NCBI GenBank assembly: GCA_031761405.1
Contig: JASEVX010000349.1
Span: 62,001-126,000, forward strand
Direction of reading: 5' to 3'
Length of the DNA stretch: 64,000 bases
Source: Serripes groenlandicus
Lineage: Eukaryota; Mollusca; Bivalvia; Cardiida; Cardiidae
Below are positions 53,995 through 63,425 of the stretch, piece by piece. Under the pieces are notes generated by a model. That model was not told the DNA's origin. It did no database searches and worked only from the letters and a program-made list of their open reading frames with translations. The position numbers and the translations under genes were made by a program. Position 1 is the first letter of the stretch; each line of letters starts with the position of its first letter.

Positions 53995-55150
53995 ACTGTT
54001 ATCATTTCCCACATCTCAACAAATCTGTAACAGACACCTATGAAAACATCTGGACAAACAAGAGGCCCAAGAGGGCCAGTATCGCTCCACGGCCATAAGG
54101 CAAAAATCAAATCTCCAAACAGCCCTGCCCCCTAGTGGCCATATTTTTTACCAACCACCATGGCTTAAAGGAATCTTGTAGAGTGTCACCCAAGGAATGT
54201 TTCTGCAAAATTATTTGAAAATCGGCCTAACACTTTCGGAGGAGAAGATTTTTTAAGTTTTCACAATAGCCATATAAGGCAAAATAGCCCCACCCCATGG
54301 CGGCCATATTTTTGAACCAATCAACATGGCTTGAAGGAATCTGATAGAGGGTCACCCAAAGAACATTTCTACAAAATTATTTGAAAATCTGCTCAACACT
54401 TTCGGAGAAGAAGATTTTTTAAATTTTCACTATGGTCATATAGAGCAAAATAGCCCCGCCCTCTGGCGGCCATATTTTTCGACCAATCAACATGGCTTGA
54501 AGGAATCTGATAGAGGGTCACCCAATGAACATTTCTACAAAATTATTTGAAAATCGGCTGAACACTTTCGGAGAAGAAGATTTTTTAAGTTTTCACTATG
54601 GTCATATAAGGCAAAATAGCCCCGCCCTCTGGCGACCATGTTTTTCGACCAATCAACATGGCTTGAAGGAATCTAATAAAGGGTCACCCAAGGAACATTT
54701 CTACAAAATTATTTGAAAATCGGCCTGACACTTTCAGAGAAGAAGATTTTTTAAGTTTTCACTATTTTTTTCTTTTGGTTGCCATGGAAACCAGAATTAT
54801 GGATGGATAAAAAAAAATTGAAGGAATTTAAGAGAGGACATTGAGAGGATGCTTCCTATGAAGTTTCAACCAAATTGGCCAAGTGGTTAGTGAGAAGAAG
54901 TCGTTTAAAGGAAAAAGTTTACGCACGCACGCACGACGGACAATTCGCCATGACATAAGCTCGACTGGCTTTCAGCCAGTGGAGCTAAAAATTGTAAAAC
55001 TTCTTCTTTTGTAACAATGTGTTCAAAACTCGTATTTCAACTATTCAGTTATTTGTACTTTCATAATTATAAAGAGAATTTTCGTATATTTTTCCTAGAT
55101 GTGTTCAAAGTCGACTGCTGCAAATTTGGTGTACGTGGGAATGGGTTAAA
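53995..55150 (+). mobile_element. MITE P split by a family B pearl-like element
   Basis: The left arm (ATCATTTCCCACATCTCAACAAATCTG...GAAAACATC) ends at 54056. The right arm resumes at 54990 (AACTTCTTCTTTTGTAACAATG...GTCGACTGCTGCAAATTTGG...GTGGGAATGGGTTAA). Confidence 0.75.
54057..54989 (+). mobile_element. Pearl-like element, family B (twin 2)
   Basis: Same order and number of core units as 52769-53708. By eye there are only scattered single-base differences (for example ATTTCTTG versus ATGGCTTG in one unit) and two fewer ACGC repeats. Confidence 0.88.
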
Positions 55151-55310
55151 GTTAGGGACTGATTCCTGTCTATCCTCTTTGCAGCATGTACTTGTTATAC
55201 TTGTGGGACATCATAACATAAGCACTCAGGGATCACGGTCAGGATGACGGTATCGGTGAAATACGAAGGCAGCGACACGCTGTGAACTTGAAAAACTGTT
55301 GAAATAAAAA
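55151..55310. other. No gene recognised
   Basis: Short unique stretch between a MITE and family E. Confidence 0.35.
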
Positions 55311-55648
55311 ACTAGAATGGAGTGCTCCCCGGAGCACGTGTGTCACCTGCCGGGGCCTTGTCAGAAAATTTTAATTTTTGACAGAAAAGTGGCAATAACT
55401 CTAATTTAAAAAATATTTGGATTATCCCCCTTTTGTGAACCAATCACACACATTGATATAAACATTTGTCATAAGTTTCAATCTAATCCTTTGAGTAGAA
55501 AAAAAGTTATTTGAAAACGTGACGAAAAAGTGTGACGGACAGACAGACAGACGGACGGACAGACAGACAGACGGACGGACGGACAGACGCCGGATAAAAA
55601 AAAAAGTAATCCCTAAGTGCCTACCATGCTACGCAGGTGACACAAAAA
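55311..55648 (+). mobile_element. Pearl-like element, family E, single core unit
   Basis: The left hairpin GTGCTCCCCGGAGCAC is followed by GTGTCACCTGC. A core of about 150 bp and a (GACAGACAGACGGACG)n run at 55537-55588 follow. The right end GCAGGTGACACAAAAAA is the exact inverse partner of GTGTCACCTGC. Confidence 0.85.
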
Positions 55649-55676
55649 AGGGTCTGTAGCAGAAGACTAAAGGATA

Positions 55677-57163
55677 AACAAGAGGGCCATGATGGCCCTG
55701 GAATCGCTCACCTGATTTTTTTTTTCACTTTAGCTATATAAGCCCCGCCATCTGGAGGACATAGTTTCCGACCAATCGACTTGGCTTGAAGGAATCTGAT
55801 AGAGGGTCAATCGACTTGGCTTGAAGGAATCTGATAGAGGGTCACCCTAGGAACATTTCTACAAAATTATTTGAAAATCGGCCTGACACTTTTGGAGGAG
55901 AAGATTTTTTAAGTTTTCACTATAGCCATAAAAGGCAAAATAGCCCCGACCCCTTGTGGCCATGTTTTTTGACCAATCAACATGGCTTGAAGGAATCTGA
56001 TAGAGGGTCATCCAAGGAACATTTCTACAAAATTATTTGAAAATCGGCCTGACACTTTTGGAGAAGAAGATTTTTTAAGTTTGCACTATAGCTATATAAG
56101 GCAAAATAGCCCCGCCCCCCCTGGCGGCCATAATTTTTGACCAATCAACATGGCTTAGAGGAATCTGATAGAGGGTCATCCAAGGAACATTTCTACAAAA
56201 TTATTTGAAAATCAGCCTGACACTTTTGGAGGAGAAGATTTTTTAAGTTTTCACTATAGCCGTATAAGGCAAAAAAGCCCCGCCCCCCTGGCGGCCATGT
56301 TTTTCGACCAATCAACATGGCTTCAAGGAATCTGATAGAGAGTCACCCAAGGAACATTTCTACAAAATAAGTTCAAAATCTGCCAACCAATTTGGGAGGA
56401 GAAGAATTTTGAAGTTTTTTTCGTTTCGTTGCCATGGAAACCAGAATTCTCCATGGATCCCAATAAATTGAAGGAATTCTGGTGAGGTCATTGAGAGGAT
56501 GCTTTCTGTGAAGTTTCATCCCAATTGACCCACTGGTTACTGAGGAGAAGATGTTGAAGATTTTTTAAGTTTTCACTATAACCATAAAAGGCAAAATAGC
56601 CCCGCCTCCTGGCGGCCATGTTTTTCAACCAATCAACATGGCTTGAAGGAATCTGATAGAGGGTTACCCAAGGAACATTTCTACAAAATTATTTGAAAAT
56701 CGGCCTGACACTTTTGGAGGAGAAGATTTTTTAAGTTTGCACTATAGCCATATACGGCAAAATAGCCCCCCCCCCCCCCCCCCCCCCCCTGGCGGCCATG
56801 TTTTTCGACCAATCAACATGGCTTCAAGGAATCTGATAGAGGGTCACCCAAGGATCATTTCTACAAAATAATTTGAAAATCGGCCTGACACTTTCGGAGG
56901 AGAAGATTTTTTAAGAATTTTGAAAAAAAATCCATTTCGTTGCCATGGAAACCAGAATTCTGCATGGATCCCAAAAAATTTAAGGAATTCTGGTGAGGCC
57001 ATTGAGAGGATGCTTTCTGTGAAGTTTCATCCCAGTTGACCCACCGGTTACAGAGGAGAAAATGTTGACGGACGACGACCGACGGACGACGGACAACGGA
57101 CGCCGGACATAGGGCGATCACAATAACTCACCCTGAGCACTTCGTGCACAGGTGAGCTAAAAA
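55677..57163 (+). mobile_element. Pearl-like element, family A, eight units
   Basis: ACAAGAGGGCCATGATGGCCC and GCTCACCTG at the left. The units include a ~40-bp internal duplication near 55800 (GGTCAATCGACTTGGCTTGA), an early copy of the terminal block at 56410-56565, and a run of about 24 C at 56766-56789. It ends (GACGGAC)n and ACTCACCCTGAGCACTTCGTGCACAGGTGAGC. Confidence 0.88.
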
Positions 57164-57489
57164 GGAATGACTGGAAATATGTGGACAGCATAAATCCTTT
57201 ACCTGCTAGGATATAGATATTTCTTCTTCGACAACAAATGAGGAAAATAATAAATATCAAGAACATAACATGTTTTGCTAAAATAGACAGTTGAAAAACA
57301 TATTATAAAATGACAAATTGCTCTATTTGAACAATTTCTGATATACATGTATTCCTATTATTTTGTCAAAACCCGATGCTTTCGCTTCAGAGGTGAATGC
57401 TCTAACCACTACTCACAGACAGATGGACAAACAGACAGATACACAACATATTAATTATTCTCAAGTTGCTTCTGGCAAGGCAGATTACG

Positions 57490-57692
57490 CAACAATAGGT
57501 TACATGTGTGGTGTAATGGTAGAGTGTATGCCCAAGGTACAGGTCGCGCCGGTTAAATCCCCGGCCATGTCATACCAAATACTTTATAAATGGTAATGAT
57601 GGCTTTCCCTCCTTGGCACTCAGGGTTGTGAGCTAAGTATTAGGAATAATTTTTGAAAGTGGCGTAAAACACCTTAACAAACAAACAAATAT
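57490..57692 (+). mobile_element. tRNA-derived SINE
   Basis: The head GTGTGGTGTAATGGTAGAGTG...GGTTAAATCCCCGGC resembles a tRNA with A and B boxes. The body has CCTTGGCACTCAGGGTTGTGAGC and the tail AAAGTGGCGTAAAACACC followed by (AACAA)n. This is a third head type joined to the shared tail. Confidence 0.75.
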
Positions 57693-57694
57693 AT

Positions 57695-58435
57695 TGAGAT
57701 TAGTAATTTTGCTATGAATGTTCTTCGCACATGAGCATACATATGTATGTGTTTTGAGTGTTTTAGAGACATTCTTATAACTATTATAAAACTATATAGA
57801 TAAACATTAAATATCATTAATATTTAATAACACAATTAAGAGTGTAACAGTATTCATGGAAACCCATTGAACCTCCAATATTATAACCACATACGATACT
57901 TTTAAAAGTATCCATAGTACCATTGAAAAGAATATTAATATTTCCTCCAGCATCTATTGTGAAAAAATTATAAACACTTACCTCATATCATTGATTGTTT
58001 TGTATTTATCTGTTGAAATTTGTTTTGCAGACTAATCCATCTTGGGTTATCCAGACGCTTGGATCAAGTGTTGAAAGTCATACTTACCCCTCTGATTTTA
58101 ATCATTTCTAAATGTAAACTGCTATCGAAGTATTAAAATGCTGCTTTGATGTTATTACAACAAAAGCTATTGATTTTGAGATCCTTTAAAATAAATATCT
58201 ATTTTAATGATTCATTTTGCAATTCTCATGAATTTGATCCATTAAAATCAGTTAAGAGATTGGTGTATAGATCAAAGTACGATGAGTACCCAACATGAGC
58301 ACATATTCTTATTTCTTCAGTCATTTATTTCAGTTATGGCTGCGTAGATTTGTGTAGATTTTTAATATGTTGTTATATATTTCTATAAACTTCATTTTAT
58401 TTAATAAACCATTTCTGTTCCAATTAGTTTGATGT
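57695..58435. other. Intron sequence of the TIR gene; no confirmed exon
   Basis: Two good minus-strand donor sites occur (CAATGATATGAG|GTAAGTG near 57983; AGAGG|GGTAAGTATG near 58088), but the possible exons in front of them are under 60 bp and do not encode TIR motifs. Confidence 0.4.
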
Positions 58436-58439
58436 TCAA

Positions 58440-58594
58440 GTATGTTCTGACTGGACTAATGGGTGATGAATGACACTTGTCACAGTGACTTTTGTCAAAC
58501 GTTGAAAAGAATGTTGACCAACCTGTGGTTCGAACTCACAACTCCTGGATTGACAGCCCACATCACTACCGACTGAGCTACCTGGACTCGGCAG
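58440..58594 (-). mobile_element. SINE head half, minus strand
   Basis: GATGAATGACACTTGTCACAGTGACTTTTGTCAAACG, then GGTTCGAACTCACAACTCCTGG...CACTACCGACTGAGCTACC, the inverse of a tRNA-like head. Confidence 0.75.
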
Positions 58595-58699
58595 GCCATA
58601 TCAGAACAAATGCAACTCTCTCCGACCTCTTGCTCCTGAAGTGAATGCCTTAACTAGTACTCCATCAGGAATAGTTAATACTACACATATATATCCTAC

Positions 58700-58885
58700 T
58701 TTTTCACTGCCCACATATTCGGTATCTATCCAACAGTTGAGACTGTTTTGCTGTAACTCCGACCTCAGACTCCGTGGATCAGACCATCCAAGTGCATTGG
58801 TTAGATGTTTTCCTGACTTTTCCTCGGCATTTTGTGAGTTGTTCCAGCAGTAACTCAGGAAAATATCTGGAGGAGAGTCCTCATC
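58700..58885 (-). CDS. TIR-domain exon (N-terminal half)
   Basis: The acceptor TTTGTTCTATTTTTCAG lies just above 58885 and the donor GAAAAA|GTAGGA at 58700; 62 codons, phase 0 at both ends. Residues 7-15 read DIFLSYCWN, the beta-A / box 1 motif of TIR domains (usually F-x-S-Y). Then come LGWSDPRSLRSELQQNSLNC and WIDTEYVGSEK, which match helix A, beta-B (the C-W-I-D element) and the BB-loop start. The domain stops where family members continue with a GLF-type segment, agreeing with an exon border. TIR domains act in innate immune signalling by assembly or NAD cleavage. The glutamate needed for NADase activity would lie in the missing half, so activity cannot be judged. Confidence 0.75.
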
Positions 58886-58912
58886 CTGAAAAATAGAACA
58901 AACTCTTTCAGA

Positions 58913-59120
58913 CAATTGACCTTTCCCTCATAAAGACACATTTTCACTCATCTGCAGCAGACGATTTTTGAAAACATAATGAGCAACTTTTCCTTTTGCC
59001 ACAATACTTTCAACTTTAGCAAAGTATTGTATCTCCATTTACAGAGATTTTTTTATATTTTTGCTAAGATGCTTTCAAAGTCGTCTGCTGCAGATGTGTT
59101 TTATATGTGTAATGGTTAAC
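58913..59120 (+). mobile_element. piggyBac-like MITE (P)
   Basis: GACCTTTCCCTCATAAAGACAC, CATCTGCAGCAGACG, shortened centre (TAATGAGCAACTTTTCCTTTTGCC), AGTCGTCTGCTGCAGATG, ATGTGTAATGGTTAAC. It lies about 30 bp upstream of the TIR exon acceptor on the minus strand. Confidence 0.75.
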
Positions 59121-59475
59121 CCACAGCATTTTTGGAAGTTCACTGCATCTGCGGGGAAGATGTCATCTGTATCAGGGGAAGGATTAATTGTTCACTTTTT
59201 ATTTCGATCCAAAGAAACACATTTAGGTGTCTGTCAAATTGTTCATAGGTAAGAAATGTGAGTGAGGAAGAGAAATGATCCCTATGTTAATCCCTGCCAA
59301 GGCAGATGACACATACTGTAAACAAATATACTCATCATATTAATTTAGACTCTCTATGATAGTAATAATTTTCCACCACATTTTCCAAAATTAAGACAAA
59401 TAAGCTATTTGCAAATTGGATGACAAAACAATGAGCATTAATTGATAAGGTAAGAATAAAAACAATAACACAGAC

Positions 59476-59577
59476 CTTTTTTGATAGTAGAATTTTTTCT
59501 TCTAGCCACTTTTTCAGTTCTGCCCTTCTTCCATCCTCTACAACATACCGATGCAGGTTCTTTGCCATTAGCTTTCT
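59476..59577 (-). CDS. Exon upstream of the TIR exon
   Basis: The acceptor TTTCTACTGTAATTTCAG lies just above 59577 and a donor AAG|GTCTGT at 59476. There are 34 codons in phase 0, beginning RKLMAKNLHRYVVEDGRR and continuing ELKKWLEEKILLSKK. It looks like the end of an alpha-helical region, perhaps the last helix of an armadillo- or HEAT-like repeat preceding the TIR domain; this is a guess. A second frame is open too, but its composition is less protein-like and it would break phase with the TIR exon. The donor is weak (GTCTGT). Confidence 0.5.
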
Positions 59578-59719
59578 CTGAAATTACAGTAGAAACAAAA
59601 GTATTATTATATTTGTACTGTATTTTCTTCCACTTAAATTGAAATTTCCAGAAGCTTTAATTCTCTAAAAAATTGTTGTGATAATTAATAAATAAGGAAA
59701 ATGATATGTTATCATTTTC

Positions 59720-59800
59720 CTACATGCAAACATATAATAATACATCTCCAGCAGATGTCTAATTATTGAATAAAGTTGAAAACATTGTTTCAAATGAAGA
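59720..59800. mobile_element. MITE P, left arm
   Basis: ATCATTTTCCTACATGCAAAC, ACATCTCCAGCAGATGTC, AGTTGAAAACATTGTTTCAAATGAAGAG. The Ngaro-like element starts within or just after it. Confidence 0.5.
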
Positions 59801-60535
59801 GCAAGAAAGTGGTAACAATCCGTTTGAGGCTTTGCTTCGACAGGAATCTGTAGCAAGTGTTCCCGTGATGGAAAATTTTGCGTTGCCCTCATCGGCCTTT
59901 CAGTGCGCGGACGATGTTTTGACCATGCATGTTTTGAAGGAAATGTTCCAAAGTATTTAATCTGGGGATTATTTTAACCTGGCATTGCTTTTGAAAAAGG
60001 CCTCTGAGAATGTGTCAAATTCGACATTCACGATAAATGAGACCGGCCAGGTTGAAATAAAACCAAGACCAACCAAATCAATACAAAATATCCGGGAGTG
60101 GACCGATGCATTCATAATATTTGCAGCAGTACTAATTAAAAAACAGCCTGAAACGGCGGGGAATTGCTGCAATATATGTCTCTGATTAGGGAAGCAGAAT
60201 CTTGGTCACGGGGATCATTTGCGTGGCGTTCTTATGACGAGAATTTAAGAATGAGACAGGCCATACAGCCAAATGTTTGGTCGAAGATTAATGCAGATTT
60301 ATGGCTGAGAACGATGACTTTGCTAGCTTCTTGTCAGGCCGGGGCTAATAGTCAGCCTCATGTTAATTCAGGTTCTGCGTTCAAGCCAAGACAACGCCCT
60401 TGTTTTGATTTTAACTCAGTGCGTGGTTGTTCATATAAACAGTGTAAATATGACCATGTGTGCTCTGCTTGTAGGGGGGGGCACAAGGCTACCCAAATGC
60501 ATTTCAGATGCAGTCAAAGCAAGCCAGAAAGTTGA
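59800..60535 (+). pseudogene. gag-like gene of the Ngaro element, broken
   Basis: This would encode the nucleocapsid-type protein that packages the element's RNA. An open frame covers gag residues up to about 60185 with one in-frame TAA at 59958. A -1 shift near 60165-60175 moves the frame to one that ends at 60535. The second frame contains FAWRSYDENLRMRQAIQP and INADLWLRTM, typical of DIRS/Ngaro gag. A cysteine/histidine cluster follows (CFDFN, CSYKQCKYDHVC, C and H nearby) resembling a C-C-C-H zinc finger with a second knuckle. The upstream start is unclear because it merges with a MITE arm. Confidence 0.65.
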
Positions 60536-60589
60536 TATATTGGGCTGGCTGGGACCCCTGTAAGGCTGAGTGCTATGGTTGTTTTTTTT

Positions 60590-61870
60590 GCAGAATTATT
60601 CAGATAGGATTGCAGCAAGCAATTTGTCTCGCGGCTTTAGCAATGGTTTTCCTTTGCATTATGAAGGCCCTATAAAATCTTATGATGCCAAATATATGCA
60701 ATCTGCCAGCGATAATGTTTTAATTGTTCGGGATAAGATTAGAAAGGATATACAAGCAGGGAGAGTTCAAGGTCCATATCAATACCCCCCTTTCAAGCAC
60801 TTCAGAGTTTCTCCAATAGGCCTGGTTCTTAATAAACCTTTCATATCCAAGGGGAGATTCTGTTAATGACCATATTGCACAGGACCTTTGTTCTGTGCAA
60901 TATACTAAGTTTGATGCTGCTGTACAGATGGTTCAACGATTGGGTAAAGGGGCATTGTTGGCTAAAGCCGACATCAAATTGGCTTTTCGTTTAATTCCAG
61001 TCAGTAGGAGAGATTTCAAGCTGCTAAGTTTCAAATTTGAGGGCCTAAACTATTTTGATATGGCATTACCATTTGGTTTCAGTATTTCATGTGCAACATT
61101 TGAAATGTTTGCAACTTTCTTGCAATGGGTGGTCTGAACAAGTTCCATAATGGGTGAACTTGAACATTATCTAGATGATTTTCTTTTTTGGGGGGAAAGC
61201 AACACAGATCAATGTGCTTGTATGATGTTTTCTTTCGTGTTGTGAAGATTTTGGGGTGCCAATAGCTTGGGAAAAAACAGTATTAATACTTTTTGGTTTA
61301 GAAATTGATTCAAACTTAATGTAAGTTCGTATCCCCATTGAAAAAGTTCAAGTACTGGTCTATCAAATTCATGATATCTTAAAACATAAACGTAGTTTGA
61401 CACTAAAGGCGCTGAAGTCAGTTTTTGATTCTCTTAATTTCATGTGTCGGGCGATTGTGCCTGGAAGACCATTTTGTAGACGTTTGATTAATGCCACATG
61501 TGTGTCCAGGTATCCGAAGTCCACGCCATCATATAAAACTTAACGTGGGGATGCGTCAAGATTTGATGATGTGGTTACAATTTTCCAAGCGTTCAATGGT
61601 ATTTCCATTTTTCATGACACTGTCTGGTGCTCAAAAGCTGATGTGTGCCTGTTTACTGACAGTTCTGCAGCCAAGGACAAGCGTTTTGGGGCATATTTCG
61701 GGGGGAAATGTACTTGTGCACCATGGCCAGCCACAAGGGTTGAGGAAGATCGTCTGCGGGATATTACTCTATTAGAATTCTTCCCTATATTGGTGGCAGT
61801 TTACATTTTGAGTGCTGGCTTGTCATCACAAACTAGAGTTGTTTATAAGCAGGCTCTTGATTTGTTTTAA
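60590..61870 (+). pseudogene. Reverse transcriptase and RNase H of the Ngaro element, broken
   Basis: The enzyme would copy the element RNA into DNA. The RT fingers read GFSNGFPLHYEGP and FKHFRVSPIGLVLNKP up to 60866; a frameshift near 60850 leads to SVNDHIAQDLCSVQYTKFDA in another frame. Motif A is ALLAKADIKLAFR (about 60958-60990), followed by LPFGFSISCATFE. After a stop at 61135 the catalytic YLDD is at 61168-61179. More stops and shifts follow to the RNase H part, where FTDSSAAKDKRFGAYF (from 61652) carries the first catalytic aspartate, then LLEFFPILVAV. The connection contains at least four disruptions, so no active enzyme can be made from this copy. Confidence 0.75.
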
Positions 61871-62925
61871 AAATTTAGGAAGTCGTACGGTTTTGATTTG
61901 AGTTGGCCAGCCCCCATTTTTCAATGGGAGACTTTCATCTCTTTCATGTTTCATGGCGACTATGCATATAGCACAGCCCGCACTTACATTTCTGCTATTA
62001 GATTTCAGCATAGGATTATAGGAATGTCAGTTGACCCAAATAATATAACCATTTCAAAGATGCTAGAGGGCTACTGCAGGTCTAAATTTTCGCAAGATAC
62101 TAGACAACCAATTACTTATGATATTTTAGTTAAGATTTCTGCCAAGTTAGTTTTTATATGTAATTCTCATTATGAAGCAGTTTTGTTTCATGCAGCTTAC
62201 ACCTTAGCATTTTTTGACCTGTTTAGAGTCGGTGAACTTGTACTTTCTATGTCCGACTATGATAAACCTCTTCAGGTCTCAGATATCATAAATTTCTGAC
62301 AGGGAAAACAATTTCAAGTTTACGACAATCTAAAACAAATCAGTGTGGGCCCCCACAAATAGTTCATATTTCGGCAATAAATACTACATCATGTCCTGTA
62401 AAAGTTATGTATAATTATCTGAAAATAAAACCGCGAAACAACAACAATAACTGCTTATTCTGCCATGCGGATGCTTCCCCATTAAGTAGATATCAATTTG
62501 GGGCTGTTCTAAGTAAGGTAATTAGAAGTCTCCAGTTAAATGAGGCAATTTTCAAAACGCATTCTTTCCGCATTGGTGCAGCAACTTGGCTTGCTAAGCA
62601 AGGTACTGACGAAACTATTAAAACAAGAGTGCCAGTGCCGCCACAAAATATAAAGATCAATCTGCTACAGAGACTAAGTTTCAAGGGACAAAAATCTTGC
62701 AAAAATCAATGAACTGGAAAATCGCCGCTTCATGCACATCTACCCATTATAGTAATGGCATTGACCAAGTTTTGAAAAGATTCGGTCAGAAACATAGGAA
62801 GAGTTGCGTTTACAAGAAATGGACGTACGGACGGACAGAAAAATGGGTAGATGAACATCAGATTCATTTAAAAAATAGAAAGATAAAGTTTTCAGTCAGC
62901 TGCAGGAATTGTTTACACTTTTTCT
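61871..62925 (+). pseudogene. Tyrosine recombinase of the Ngaro element, broken and interrupted
   Basis: The enzyme would integrate a circular DNA copy. The N-terminal SAM-like core-binding part reads YSTARTYISAIRFQH and the catalytic region FDLFRVGEL contains the first Arg (62225-62227). A shift and several stops around 62299-62405 interrupt it. The H-x-x-R box is THSFRIGAATWLAKQG with His at 62560 and Arg at 62569. A pearl-like insertion at 62622-62854 separates this from the SDSFKK segment. At 62876-62878, where the family carries the nucleophilic tyrosine, this copy has TAG. All these point to an inactive gene. Confidence 0.7.
62622..62854 (+). mobile_element. Small pearl-like element inserted in the recombinase gene
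   Basis: AACAAGAGTGCCAGTGCCGCC at the left looks like a pearl-type left end. ACGGACGGACAG lies near the right, and the interrupted recombinase reading resumes at about 62855. The right hairpin is not clear. Confidence 0.5.
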
Positions 62926-62947
62926 GACACCTATACAATTTTACTTT

Positions 62948-63425
62948 CAGATGTTTGGATCATTGGGGATTCATACATCCATTGGGCGGAACAGAGGGCA
63001 GCCACTAAACATGTGCACTGGGACCAACTGATGAACAAGATTCAGTATTTGGGACAATCATGCATAATGCTGCAACTGGCGCAATTATGTTGCATTTGGG
63101 TTCAAATGATATTGGTTCAGTACGGTGTAATGTTCTGCTTCAAGTCTTCAGACGAGATATTCTTGCTAAAATGTTTCCAACTGCTGTTCTCCTGGTGTCC
63201 GCAATGCTGCCGAGGATGGCCTGGTCTGCAAGTATATCTAGGGACTAGGTGGAAAAGAAAAGGAAACTCTTAAACAGGTTCCTTAGTAGGTTGACAATTT
63301 ACATTGGAGGTAGTTTCATCACACATGAAGGAAATAAATATGGATACTCCTGGCTTTTATTTCAGAGATGGCGTCCATCTTTCAGGCGTGGGATGTGATA
63401 TGTTTTTATTGTCATGTAAAGATTC
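62948..63425 (+). pseudogene. SGNH-hydrolase domain of the Ngaro element, broken
   Basis: A lipase/esterase-like fold that Ngaro elements are known to encode; its role in the life cycle is unclear. Block I reads WIIGDSYIHWAEQR with the nucleophile serine in GDS at 62965-62973. After one frameshift near 63055-63060 block III reads MLHLGSNDIGS with GSND at 63099-63110. A stop at 63246 and further shifts precede block V, FYFRDGVHLSGVG, with the D-x-x-H pair at 63367-63378. All expected motifs survive in order although in three frames, so the decay is fairly recent. Confidence 0.75.

Larger units (their letters stand above)
18093..59577 (-). other. Gene model: multi-exon gene with a TIR-type domain
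   Basis: Six exons were chained by splice signals and phase: 59577-59476 (34 codons), 58885-58700 (62), 47938-47717 (74), 31887-31772 (38 plus two bases), 24148-23950 (one base plus 66 codons) and 18500-18093 (135 codons and stop). The last four junctions agree in phase without adjustment, the 31772/24148 junction completing an arginine codon from AG+A. About 410 residues are visible. Introns are roughly 0.6, 10.8, 15.8, 7.6 and 5.4 kb and are filled with repeats. The C-terminal half of the TIR domain is not found between 58700 and 47938, so exons may be missed, lost or in an assembly gap. The 5' end is outside what can be read here. Confidence 0.6.

Noticed and set aside
57840..57965. Two open minus-strand frames of about 50 codons after an acceptor-like site
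   Set aside because: Neither shows TIR C-terminal motifs and no donor is convincing; AT-rich chance frames are likely.
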